From Dactylosporangium sp. AC04546 (GTDB taxonomy: Bacteria; Actinomycetota; Actinomycetes; Mycobacteriales; Micromonosporaceae), in NCBI RefSeq assembly GCF_022095675.1, contig NZ_JAHYSG010000050.1:1-64000 (forward strand): 64,000 bases of DNA, written 5' to 3'. Below the pieces are notes generated by a model. It was not told the origin of the DNA, ran no database searches, and saw only the letters and a list, made by a program, of their open reading frames with translations. Both the position numbers and the translations under genes were made by a program. Below, one piece after another: positions 36,800-45,441 of this stretch (positions are counted from its first letter, which is position 1; the number at the start of each line of letters is the position of its first letter).

Positions 36800-38062
36800 T
36801 CAAGTTGATGTCACCGACTGGGTCTCGTCAGTCAGGAACGGTGCAAACTTTCCATCAGTCCCCAGGGCTCGCAGCAGCCGGGCCAGGAGCTGACCGGTCA
36901 CCCGTCCAGGTGTAGCCAGCAGTTGTGCGTGTGACACGACGGCGGCCCGTCGGTAGGTGTCCTCGCCGAATCGCGGGCCGTCCGTCGCATGCCAGCCCTT
37001 GCGATGCTCGTACGAGCGCCGGCCGCGGAGATTGGTTGCGCCGACCGCGAGGGCCCAGTTGCCGACGTAGCCCGCCTGGTCGGCGGCCGCGAGCACCAGA
37101 GCGATGAGATGTCGCACGTACGTGACCGCTCCGGCGTCGAAGACGACCTGCTCATCGGGGTTGGTCATCTGGTCGCTGAGCCGGCTCATAAAGATGCGGA
37201 TACCGCCGTCCTCGTGGATCTCGAGCTCGACGGCGTCCTCGTCGTGCGCGTCGTCGCGCAACCTCCGGTCCGCGGTGAGGTCATAGCTCGTCAGCGCCGC
37301 ACCGGCGGCCCGGCGCTCAGCGGCGGTCGCGGAGAGCAGTTCGGGCGCGAACTTGAGGTTGCTCGTCGGCTGTCCAAGGAGCGCACCTCTGGTGAACAGC
37401 AGCATGCGTTGTGGCCATTCATGGCCAGACACGAGGCTCAGCAGCATCTCTGGGCGGCTGGCGACCGGCTCGGCCAATAAGAACAGGTGCGACTGCCGTC
37501 GGCGCTCCACCGGGACTGGGTCACGGTCGAACTCGGCGTTCAAGAGGGCGAGGGTGTCGGTTTCATTCAGCTGGCGCAGGTTGTGAAGGCGGCGAACTTC
37601 TGCATCGGCGAGGTGGTGTTTCGTCTTGTCGCCGCGACCGAAGTAGCGATGGTCGACCATATGCGGTGCCGCCGGACTCGGCGGCACGTGCACGAAAAGG
37701 TAGCCGACGTCGGGATCGGCATCCGAGGGGATCGCCTCGGTGTAGACGGGCAGCAGAGGATCTGGAATCGTAAGGGCGACCTGCTCTACCCGCTCGGCTA
37801 GGCCGTGGAGCGGTTGGGGACACAAGCTGAACGAGCCGTCCCGATTCTCCTCGACGCCCACGACGAGGGTGCCTCCGTCGACGCCGAAGGACGCCAGGTC
37901 GCGTGCCAGTTCTCTGTTGGCGCTTCTCCCAGTGCTCAGCTCCCGCTTGAAGTCCGTGTAGTGCGACTCGCTTAGCAGGCCCTGGTCGAGCGCGGAGTGG
38001 AGGTCTGACTCCGTGCGCGGAGTCCAGCGCGGGTTGTCCGAGCTTAGGTAGATCGAGCGCAT
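36800..38062 (-). CDS. AlbA_2/Schlafen-like domain protein
   Basis: 420 residues if started at the ATG at 38062; the frame stays open to 38179 and the start is not certain. Residues ~25-150 show the AlbA_2 pattern: DQGLLSESHYTDFKREL, LARDLASFGVDGGTLVVGVE, YLFVHVPPSPAAPHMVDHRY and FGRGDKTKHHLADAEVRRL. AlbA_2 domains occur in Schlafen-like nucleases or regulators and in several anti-phage systems. The C-terminal ~230 residues are unassigned. It is co-directional with the unknown gene at 38275 (212 bp apart) inside a defence island. Confidence 0.7.
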   Translation of the reverse strand: MRSIYLSSDNPRWTPRTESDLHSALDQGLLSESHYTDFKRELSTGRSANRELARDLASFGVDGGTLVVGVEENRDGSFSLCPQPLHGLAERVEQVALTIPDPLLPVYTEAIPSDADPDVGYLFVHVPPSPAAPHMVDHRYFGRGDKTKHHLADAEVRRLHNLRQLNETDTLALLNAEFDRDPVPVERRRQSHLFLLAEPVASRPEMLLSLVSGHEWPQRMLLFTRGALLGQPTSNLKFAPELLSATAAERRAAGAALTSYDLTADRRLRDDAHDEDAVELEIHEDGGIRIFMSRLSDQMTNPDEQVVFDAGAVTYVRHLIALVLAAADQAGYVGNWALAVGATNLRGRRSYEHRKGWHATDGPRFGEDTYRRAAVVSHAQLLATPGRVTGQLLARLLRALGTDGKFAPFLTDETQSVTST

Positions 38063-38274
38063 CTGCTTACTGTGCCCGAAGGCATCGCCGGGACGCATCC
38101 GACATTCACCGTGTCCGCGACTGGGCCTGACCCGAGCACCGGTCCTCACCGGTTCGAGGCGTATAGCTCGGCTAGACAATGAATGCCGATCTACGCCTGC
38201 CGCCGTCCGGTCAGTGCCAGGTCCGCGTAGCGCGCGGCTCGCGGCATGAGCGGACGAGTGCTGTCACCTGCCCA

Positions 38275-38964
38275 TCAGATCTGGCCGTTGCGGCTCCAGA
38301 TCATGACGCCGGTGGAGCGTGGTTGTCTGCCGGTCCACCCGTAGAACAGACGGATTGCGAGATGGTCGGAGCGCCACCATCGATCACACGGCCCCGACGC
38401 CTCTGGCACGATGGGTAATGTTTCGAGGAGCTTGCGCAGGTGCGTGTTGGTCACGTCGTTGGGAACCCAAGCTTCCAGCGAACTGGGCGGCACAGGCTCC
38501 CAGTCGTGCAGCTCATCCATGAGCGCATGCCCCTCGATCAGATGATTGATCGAGGGGGACGCCTCAAGGATGGACCACCTGCGCTCACCCCAAATCTGCC
38601 GTCGGTGTGCACGAGGTAGGACACAGGTGACGACACGTGCTCGCCGTCCCATGCGAAGCCATCCCATGTGCTCCGCCCGCACCACGTCGAGGAGGTCGAA
38701 TTGCCAGCGGCGGAGCGTATCGTGGCGCTTATCGCCTATACGGACACTACGACGGACGTCGTAGTGCAACCCGCCGAAGCGGGCGGCGAACCCTTCCCGT
38801 CTGACGATCAGCTCGACGGGCGCCGCGATCAGCCGTCCCGACCGGTCCGGCACTTGCAGGTAGTCGGTCGGCAGTCGCGTCTGATCTGGCCGCCGGATTC
38901 CAGAGCGGCGAAGGAATGACTGCGCCCTGGGCGACAGGCCATCGAGGTCGTCGGGCACGTGCAC
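38275..38964 (-). CDS. Hypothetical protein beside the AlbA_2 gene
   Basis: 229 residues. It begins MHVPDDLDGLSPRAQSFLRR, then shows VPDRSGRLIAAPVELIVRRE and FGGLHYDVRRS, and a Trp-rich second half (WGERRWSILEAS, DRWWRSDHLAIRLFYGWTG). I recognise no domain. The middle resembles SMI1/KNR4-type immunity proteins in tone, but that is weak. Lower third-position GC than the flanks suggests separate acquisition. The gap 38965-39337 holds no supported gene but includes a 12-bp palindrome (GCATCCGGATGC, 39057-39068). Confidence 0.45.
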   Translation of the reverse strand: MHVPDDLDGLSPRAQSFLRRSGIRRPDQTRLPTDYLQVPDRSGRLIAAPVELIVRREGFAARFGGLHYDVRRSVRIGDKRHDTLRRWQFDLLDVVRAEHMGWLRMGRRARVVTCVLPRAHRRQIWGERRWSILEASPSINHLIEGHALMDELHDWEPVPPSSLEAWVPNDVTNTHLRKLLETLPIVPEASGPCDRWWRSDHLAIRLFYGWTGRQPRSTGVMIWSRNGQI

Positions 38965-39337
38965 ATGAACTTCCCAGCTGACCGGTGCTCCGCTCCCGTG
39001 ATCCTATGACACGCGCTTCGATGACTGCCTGTAGACATCTGAACATCCGCTCATCGGCATCCGGATGCGGACTGTGCGGAAGGGTCGCTGAACGTGACGG
39101 AGGGTAGCCGCCAGTGAGCCCTCCGGCAATCTGCTGTGCCGACCGGCATGGACCACTTTGCCGGCGCCCCATGCCGGGCGACAGCTACTCGCGGCGTCGC
39201 GATCGCACCCGGCAGGCCAGGGCAGACCATGATCAAGTGCGCACTCAAGTAGCGATGAGCGCGCACTCGATCTTCGTTCGTTTTACGCACCATTCGGGCC
39301 TGCGCGCGACCCTCCAGTGTCCGCACCGCTTTCGACT

Positions 39338-41071
39338 TCAGTCGCGCTCGATTACCTCGAAGGGCACGCCGTCCCGCTCAAGGCACGACACCACGCGTTT
39401 CGTCTGGAAGGATTCCGTCACCAAGATGAGGAGCCTCTCGGCGCGGGACGCGGCGACGTACAACAGCCGGCGGTCTTCGCCGGCATCGCCGGACAGCCAA
39501 AGCCCAACCCCGTCGTAGGGGTCCGGCCGCTTGGAGGCCGGGATCGCTACCGCGACAACCGGTGCTTGCAACCCCTTGAAGCCGTGGGTCGTCGACCAGT
39601 CAAGCGCGTCGGGCTCATCGATCATGACGACGGGCCAGGTGCCACCCGAGGGCGTGCGTAAGCCGCTGGTGGTGATCCAGCTGTCCCACCCCAGAGTCTT
39701 GATCCCCTCCACGATCGCGGTGCGGAAGGCGCTGGGCGTAGCCTCGAAGGGCGACGTGAGACAGGCGAGCCGCAGACAGCCCTCCCGAAACGCACGCGGA
39801 GTGAGACCCACCGACTCCAGGAAGTCGGCATCGCCAAGAGCGTGCTGTTCCTTCTGGCCAAGGCCTCGAAGGATGCCTTCGACCGTCTGCATTGCTTCGG
39901 TTCGCGCCCGGGGGCTGGCCCGAAGATCCCGCAGGGTGGCCGCCGCTTCGGCAAGCCGTACGAGCATGCCGCCCTTCTTGTCGCCGGGCGGTGAGGCTCC
40001 GGCGCATGCGCGGGCGTTCTTCTTGGTGTAGGAGAGCACCTTGATCTCCCCGGCCGAGAAGCCCATGGACTCCACGACCTCGACGACCTTCGGGCGCACC
40101 CCACGCAGGTTGTCGACCGGCAGGACGATCACCGGGAAGGGGTCGTCCTTCCACTTCCCCACCGGCTCGTCGACGCTGTTGCCCGCGCGCAGGCTGTTGA
40201 CGATTTTGCAGATCGCCGGGGCGCTTCGGTAGTTGCCGTCGAACCGTGTCCCCTCGGGGACCCGGGCGACCACCTTCGCGACCGCCTCAATCGATGAGCC
40301 GCGGAAGTTGTAGATGGACTGGTCGAGGTCTCCCACCACGACGACCTCGATGCCCAGGTCGAGCAGGAAGTCGACGAGGAAGATGTCGCTGTCGCTGCAG
40401 TCTTGCACCTCGTCGACGATGACCAGCCCGAAGCGGGCGACGAACAGCTCGCCGAGGCGATCTCGATTGGTCTGGTCGCTGAGGTAGTGCTGCATCAGCA
40501 CCCGGGTCGCCGCACAGTCCATGACCCCGTGGGCGGCGAACAGGCGGACCAGGTTCGTCGCGTAGCTAGCTGCCGCCGTCCGCTGTTGCTGGGTCAGGGC
40601 GGCGACGGCCCTGGACTCCATGTAGCTCATCTTGTGCTCGATGAGCACACCGTTGCCGCCGTCGTGGTCGAAGGAGAACCAGCTCAGCCGGAACTCCACA
40701 CCGCCCACCTTGAACGCGGTCCCCTGGACGGTCTCCCAGGAGTCCTTGAAAGTCGGGCGCACGCGGGTCAACGCGACGTAGAGCGGCGAAACGATGAAGC
40801 GGTTGATGAAGCTGTCGATGGTGCCGACGAAGTTCGGCGAGGTGAGCAACTCCGGCCGTCGGGCGCACCGCTGCCGCGCCTCGTTGATCGCGGCGTTGGT
40901 GAATGACAGCAACGCGACGCCCTTGCGCGGCGTGACCCCCGGACGCTCAATGAAGCGCTCGACGATGCTCTGGGTCTTGCCGGCGCCCGGGCACGCCGGA
41001 ACGTAGACGCTGCCCGACTTCTCGATCAGGGCGCGCTGCGCGTCGGAGAAGGTGATCTCGTCCATGAACAC
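39338..41071 (-). CDS. gajB: Gabija helicase GajB (UvrD/Rep-like)
   Basis: 577 residues from the GTG at 41071 directly after the gajA stop (an ATG at 41065 is an alternative). SF1A motifs are in order: Walker A CPGAGKTQ at 27-34, LLSFTNAAINEARQRC, motif II VIVDEVQDCS near 217-226, motif III VGDLDQSIYNFRG, a THGFKGLQAPVV motif V and YVAASRAERLLIL motif VI. In Gabija, GajB is thought to sense DNA ends or activate GajA during phage infection. It is slightly longer than the prototype (~490-500 residues). Direct junction with gajA indicates one operon. Confidence 0.85.
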   Translation of the reverse strand: MFMDEITFSDAQRALIEKSGSVYVPACPGAGKTQSIVERFIERPGVTPRKGVALLSFTNAAINEARQRCARRPELLTSPNFVGTIDSFINRFIVSPLYVALTRVRPTFKDSWETVQGTAFKVGGVEFRLSWFSFDHDGGNGVLIEHKMSYMESRAVAALTQQQRTAAASYATNLVRLFAAHGVMDCAATRVLMQHYLSDQTNRDRLGELFVARFGLVIVDEVQDCSDSDIFLVDFLLDLGIEVVVVGDLDQSIYNFRGSSIEAVAKVVARVPEGTRFDGNYRSAPAICKIVNSLRAGNSVDEPVGKWKDDPFPVIVLPVDNLRGVRPKVVEVVESMGFSAGEIKVLSYTKKNARACAGASPPGDKKGGMLVRLAEAAATLRDLRASPRARTEAMQTVEGILRGLGQKEQHALGDADFLESVGLTPRAFREGCLRLACLTSPFEATPSAFRTAIVEGIKTLGWDSWITTSGLRTPSGGTWPVVMIDEPDALDWSTTHGFKGLQAPVVAVAIPASKRPDPYDGVGLWLSGDAGEDRRLLYVAASRAERLLILVTESFQTKRVVSCLERDGVPFEVIERD

Positions 41072-43009
41072 CTACCGCATCGCCGACTGGATGGCCTGCT
41101 TGAGGTAGCCCGGGCACTCAAAGGCCCCGCCGCGCTGGATCAGCTCGGCGACATCGTGGGCGAACTCGCCCTTGCCGATGAACCTGCCCTTCGACTTCCG
41201 CAGCCTGCGGTAGAAGGTATCCGCCGGGTCGCCGCTGCTCTCCAGGGTTCTCCAGAACTTGCCGGACTTCGGCTTCTGACGCAGGAAGGCCGTCTTCAGC
41301 AACGGCCCATTCACCGCGAAGGGCTTCATCAGGTCGGCCTCGAGGGTGTACTCGGCGGCGAACACGGCGAGCACCATCTCGGCGCCCAACTGGACGGCGA
41401 TGGCCTCCAGCCGATCTTTGCGGCTGAGCGTCGCGGCCGGCTCCTCTTCGACCTGGGACTCCTCGGATTCGTCGAGGTCCTCATCCTCGACTTCTTCGTC
41501 CTCGACTTTTTCGTCCTGGACATCCGGATCCCCGTCGGTGATGACCACCAGGCGGTCAACGAGCCGAACACCATCGACCTGCTGGAGGAGCAACGTCAGG
41601 TAGGGCGCGAAGTCGACGCTGCCGATGTTAATGATCGACACTGCCCGAAACTCTCGGCGCTTGGCCGTGTAGTCGTCCAAGGACTTGTCGAACACGCACT
41701 CGCGGGCGAGCGGCGGCAAGATGACCGCTTCGGAGATTCCCTCGACCAGGACGGCGCGGCGCGTGAACAGCAACTCGGCGCGGCTGACGTCGAGGTACTG
41801 GTCGATCTTCCGCTTCTCCTCGTCGGTCAAACCAATGTCGCAGAGGGCGACCGCAGCCGTCCCCCGCCGAAGCTTCGGGGAGGTGGTCGTCTGCTCGGCC
41901 GGCTCCTCGCCCAACTCCTCGGAGATGGGCTTCTCCTGCGTGCGGAGCACCACAATGTTGTTGATGCCCACCGCGCTGGCCAAGTTCGGCGAGTGGGTCG
42001 TCGCGATGACCTGGATGCGACCCGCTGGGCCGGTGCTGTCGCCGCCGAGCGACTTGGCCGCCTGCTCCTGCAGGTAGTCCAGCAGCACCGCCTGGAGCTG
42101 CGGATGAAGATGCGCCTCCGGCTCCTCGACGAAGAAGAGCGTCAGCTCGACGTCCTGCGCGTTGCGCAGCTCGATGATGACCGAGGCCATGTAGACCAGG
42201 TTGGCGTAGCCCAGCCCGGAGTCGTCGATGTCGGCCAGGTCGACGTCGTGCTCCGCCATCTTGAGACGCAGACCCCGGGCGAGCCGATGCAGTTGAGCGT
42301 CGCGGAAGCTCAGGCCGATCACCTGTCCCCGCACAGGATCCGTGAGATCGCTGACGTGCTCCTGCAGCCGCTCCCGGGTGCCGGTGATGACGACGTGCTC
42401 TTCGAGCTTGCGCAACCCGTCGTTCGCCTGCTGCAGGAAGTCCTCGCGGTCGGGCTCGCTCATCAAATATTTGATGATGAGCGCTATGCGATTGCCGGTC
42501 GCGGAGTCCAGCTCGCGCTTGGCGTCGCGCAGTGGGGCGAGGTAGACGTGCCGGATCTGTTCACGCTTCTCAGGCTCGGCGTCGGAGCCCGCGGCAGGGC
42601 CGGCCAGGTTCTCGACCCGGGAGCGGTACGGGGCGTCCTGGTCCGGGCGGAACCGGGTCGTGTAGTACGCCTTCTTCGTCTGGATGTCGAGCGCGCCGAT
42701 GTAGTGCGCCTGCTGCGTCAGCGTCAAGCCGTCGAACTCGCCGACGATCTCGACGGGGCCAGTCTCGCCGATCGAGACGTCATTGGTCTCCATGTACCGC
42801 ACGCGGCGGCCGCTGAGCGGCAAGGTCAGCAAGCGCCCCGCGTCGATCACGTTCGACTTCCCGGAGTTGTTGTCGCCGACGAGCAGCGTCATGCCGGGTT
42901 GGAGCTTGATCCTGACGTCGCGGCACGACCGGAAGTTCTTGAGCTTGAGGCTCGCCAGGTACATGCCGGTCGTCGGCGGCGCTGTCTTCGGTGTAGTGGG
43001 TGATGCCAT
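41072..43009 (-). CDS. gajA: Gabija nuclease GajA (OLD-family ATPase-Toprim)
   Basis: 645 residues from the ATG at 43009, with GGCGGGAG upstream; GTG starts at 43060 and 43042 are possible. Walker A GDNNSGKS is at 45-52, and Walker B with ABC features (LFFVEEPEAHLHPQLQ) near 293-308. The Toprim motifs are VLVEGISEAVILPPL near 418 and VVITDGDPDV near 490. An unusual acidic run follows (EDEEVEDEDLDESEESQVEE). GajA assembles as a tetramer with GajB and nicks DNA when nucleotides are depleted. The acidic insert inside the Toprim is not something I associate with the prototype. Confidence 0.85.
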   Translation of the reverse strand: MASPTTPKTAPPTTGMYLASLKLKNFRSCRDVRIKLQPGMTLLVGDNNSGKSNVIDAGRLLTLPLSGRRVRYMETNDVSIGETGPVEIVGEFDGLTLTQQAHYIGALDIQTKKAYYTTRFRPDQDAPYRSRVENLAGPAAGSDAEPEKREQIRHVYLAPLRDAKRELDSATGNRIALIIKYLMSEPDREDFLQQANDGLRKLEEHVVITGTRERLQEHVSDLTDPVRGQVIGLSFRDAQLHRLARGLRLKMAEHDVDLADIDDSGLGYANLVYMASVIIELRNAQDVELTLFFVEEPEAHLHPQLQAVLLDYLQEQAAKSLGGDSTGPAGRIQVIATTHSPNLASAVGINNIVVLRTQEKPISEELGEEPAEQTTTSPKLRRGTAAVALCDIGLTDEEKRKIDQYLDVSRAELLFTRRAVLVEGISEAVILPPLARECVFDKSLDDYTAKRREFRAVSIINIGSVDFAPYLTLLLQQVDGVRLVDRLVVITDGDPDVQDEKVEDEEVEDEDLDESEESQVEEEPAATLSRKDRLEAIAVQLGAEMVLAVFAAEYTLEADLMKPFAVNGPLLKTAFLRQKPKSGKFWRTLESSGDPADTFYRRLRKSKGRFIGKGEFAHDVAELIQRGGAFECPGYLKQAIQSAMR

Positions 43010-43848
43010 GCCGGTGGGAACTCCCGCCTGAATTTCGGACACTATTCCTATATGTGTCACAAGGAAGATTTCTCGGAAAGGTCAACAAGATGCCGACCGC
43101 GCCGTGATTACGCAGCTCTACTGCGGGTAGTCAGAGCGTCGCGCAACACGAAATCTCCAGCGGATCAGAAACGCCTTCCCGGTCGCGGGTATGCGCTCGT
43201 GAGCCGCTGTGTGACGCCGCGGACGCGGGCGGATGCCCGGCCGCTGGCGTTGCTCAGGCAGATGAAGCGCCCCGGCTATGGCCCGAAGTGCGCAGTTGTG
43301 GAGCGCAAGGGCGGCTCGGCGCCACGATGTTAGGTCGCCGCCGGCCAGCAGGGTGCGTCATGCTACTGACGAAAAGTTCGCACAGCAATGGCGCGCATGC
43401 GCCATTTCGCCTAAGCTGCGAGCGGCCCCGTCGGACCGAGGTGCTGGAATCATCTCGGTACTGCGGGGCTTCTTTCGCAGCTGGACGCGCGCATCCGCGT
43501 TCCATGCCGTCGTTGACGAGCGGGCGGGCTCCCAGCCCACGCGAGTCTCTACGTGCCCATCACCGTGTTCGCCCCCTCAGGCCCCGGCCCCCCGGCCGAC
43601 TGCGGCTCGCGGTCCCGCGAGTTGGGAGTCGATGTGACTCCGCGTGAACGTTAAGCCTGACGCCGGATCCGGCGCAAGTCAAACACTGCGCCACGAGCTG
43701 ACTGAGACTGTGTCTCACAGCACTACAGCGGCGTCAGTGCGGAGCCAACCAACGGGAACTGTGTGGTTTTGACACACCACCCGCCGTTACTGCACTTCAA
43801 GATCCCCGGTTATGGTGTTCGTGTGCGGATCTACGCGGCTCTGATGCG
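43010..43848. other. Intergenic region between gajA and an XRE gene
   Basis: About 840 bp without a convincing gene; short overlapping frames in 43278-43647 look like shadows. It contains an inverted repeat at 43387-43406 (AATGGCGC, loop GCAT, GCGCCATT). A TTGACA hexamer lies at 43769-43774 upstream of the XRE gene, but no well-spaced -10 box can be assigned. gajA promoter elements should lie in 43010-43150, where CATATAGGAAT (minus strand, near 43050) is the only AT-rich candidate. Confidence 0.4.
43387..43406. promoter_or_regulatory. 8-bp-arm inverted repeat upstream of gajA
   Basis: AATGGCGC/GCGCCATT with a four-base loop, in a non-coding stretch about 380 bp upstream of gajA and 440 bp upstream of the XRE gene. 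It is a potential operator; nothing ties it to a specific regulator. Confidence 0.4.
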
Positions 43849-44661
43849 ATGAGGGACTCGGACGACCGGCCGTCCGCCGCGGAGGGGTCGCAACCTCCGG
43901 CGGAAGAACAGAGCTGGTCAAAGAGTGTCACCATGGTCGTCGCCGGCCAGGTCAAGTTCTGGCGCGACCAGCGCAAGCTCAGCGCGAACGAGTTATCGCA
44001 GCGCACCGCTGAGCTCGGGTCCGAGGTGCCGCGGTCGGTCATCGCCAACCTGGAGAACGGCCGGCGCGAGTCGATCAGCGTGGACGAGTTGCTCATCCTC
44101 GGAGCGGCGCTCAACGTGCCACCGCTGCTCTTGCTGACCCCTGTCGGCCGGGTCCAGAACCTACGCATCCTGCCCGACGTCGAGTCGACCCCATGGTTCA
44201 GTCGCGGGTGGATTATCGGGGCCCGGCTCGTCGACTACGCGGGTTCGAGTGTCCAGAAGTGGCGCGACGGCCGACGGGTAGTCGCTCTCTACGACGTCCA
44301 CCGAACGCTCGTCCAGCAGTACGTTCAGGTCCAGGCACGAATCAGACGCATAGCCGATCAGACGCAATTGGCCGCGCGGACAGCCCTTGACCATGAGCGT
44401 TTCCTGCAAGCACTAGTCAACGAACTCGCGCGCAGCCTGCACGCCTTGCGTACCCACCGCCAACTGATCGAGCGAGAGGGATTCCTCATTCCCGAGTTGC
44501 CTCCGGCCTTGACAACACTCCTCAACGAGGTCGAAGTTCCAGACCAGGAAGAGCAGGCACCAGAAGACTGGGGCAACGCGCTCGCCGACCAGTCCGCAGC
44601 CGAGGAACTATTGCTAATTTTGAGGCAAGCTCAGGCTGGACGGCCCACAGACGAAGCCTAG
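43849..44661 (+). CDS. XRE-family transcriptional regulator
   Basis: 270 residues from the ATG at 43849. A Cro/C1-type helix-turn-helix spans about residues 30-85 (AGQVKFWRDQRKLSANELSQ, SVIANLENGRRESISVDELL, ILGAALNVPPLLLL). The C-terminal 180 residues are helical, with SSVQKWRDGRRVVALYDVHR and a coiled-coil-like stretch (TALDHERFLQALVNELARSL). The C-terminal half is not a recognised sensor domain. It stands between Gabija and the 1117-residue gene and could control either (inference from position). Confidence 0.75.
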   Translation: MRDSDDRPSAAEGSQPPAEEQSWSKSVTMVVAGQVKFWRDQRKLSANELSQRTAELGSEVPRSVIANLENGRRESISVDELLILGAALNVPPLLLLTPVGRVQNLRILPDVESTPWFSRGWIIGARLVDYAGSSVQKWRDGRRVVALYDVHRTLVQQYVQVQARIRRIADQTQLAARTALDHERFLQALVNELARSLHALRTHRQLIEREGFLIPELPPALTTLLNEVEVPDQEEQAPEDWGNALADQSAAEELLLILRQAQAGRPTDEA

Positions 44662-44980
44662 TCGCAAACAACGGTGCTGCCGTTCACCGTCAACGACAAG
44701 CTCGTTGTTTAGCAGGCGGAGGCGCTGAGCAGGCTCGCCCAGGCGGAGGCGCCGGCGACCTCGGCCACGCCCGCACCCTGACCACCGACGCCGACCGCAT
44801 CGACCGTACTATCGCCAACCCGGCCTCGCAGGCGCAGGCGCAGGCCGACCTGGTCAGGCGGGGGCCGCCGCTGGCGGTGCCGCGTCTCGGTAGGGCCGGC
44901 GACGCGGCACCGCCGCCGTGGCGTGCGGTGCTACGGGGCGAACTTGATCCATTCTCGACGCCCAATGTCCCTCCCGGTCG

Positions 44981-45440
44981 TCACCGGTGCAATGTCGTCC
45001 CCAGGGTGGTGATCGTGGCCGGGACGTGGTGCTGGGTCAGGGTCGGACCGACCACCGTTACGACTGCCACCGTCGTCGTGGCGGTGCTCGAGGTACCGGC
45101 ATAGGTGGATCTGCCCGGTTCGACGATGCGGACGCCGGTGAACGCGAGCCGGTCGGTGTGCACGGTGAACGTGACGTCGGCGGACTCGCCCGGGACAGGT
45201 CGACCTTGGCGAAGGCGAGTAGGGCGCGGACCGGGCGGCTGACCTGGGCGACTGGATCGGTGGCGTAGCGCTGGACGACCTCCGTCCCGGTCCGGTCGCC
45301 GGTGTTGCGGACCGTGACCGAGGCGGTGAAGGCGCCGTCGACGGGAACAATGGCGGGCACCGTGGTCACGTCGCCGAGGTCGAAGGTGGTGTAGACGTTG
45401 CCGGCGAGCGAGGATCCCGTCCAGCCGATCTACAAGGGGA
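44981..45440 (-). pseudogene. C-terminal fragment of a GH3 beta-glucosidase (FnIII-like domain)
   Basis: Minus-strand frames give YTTFDLGDVTTVPAIVPVDG, AFTASVTVRNTGDRTGTEVV and VSRPVRALLAFAKVDL. After a frameshift near 45190 come PGESADVTFTVHTDRLAF and IVEPGRSTYAGTSS, to 44981. That is the fibronectin-type domain at the C terminus of GH3 enzymes (vNtG...G.eVvQ.Y...p....rP...L..F.kv.l..Ge). The catalytic domains are absent. The adjoining 44662-44980 also looks like decayed coding sequence without a recognisable family. Confidence 0.7.
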
Positions 45441-45441
45441 G

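Noticed and set aside
41156..43003. Long plus-strand open frame (615 codons) opposite gajA
   Set aside because: Same reason: gajA has intact ATPase and Toprim motifs, and the reverse frame has none.
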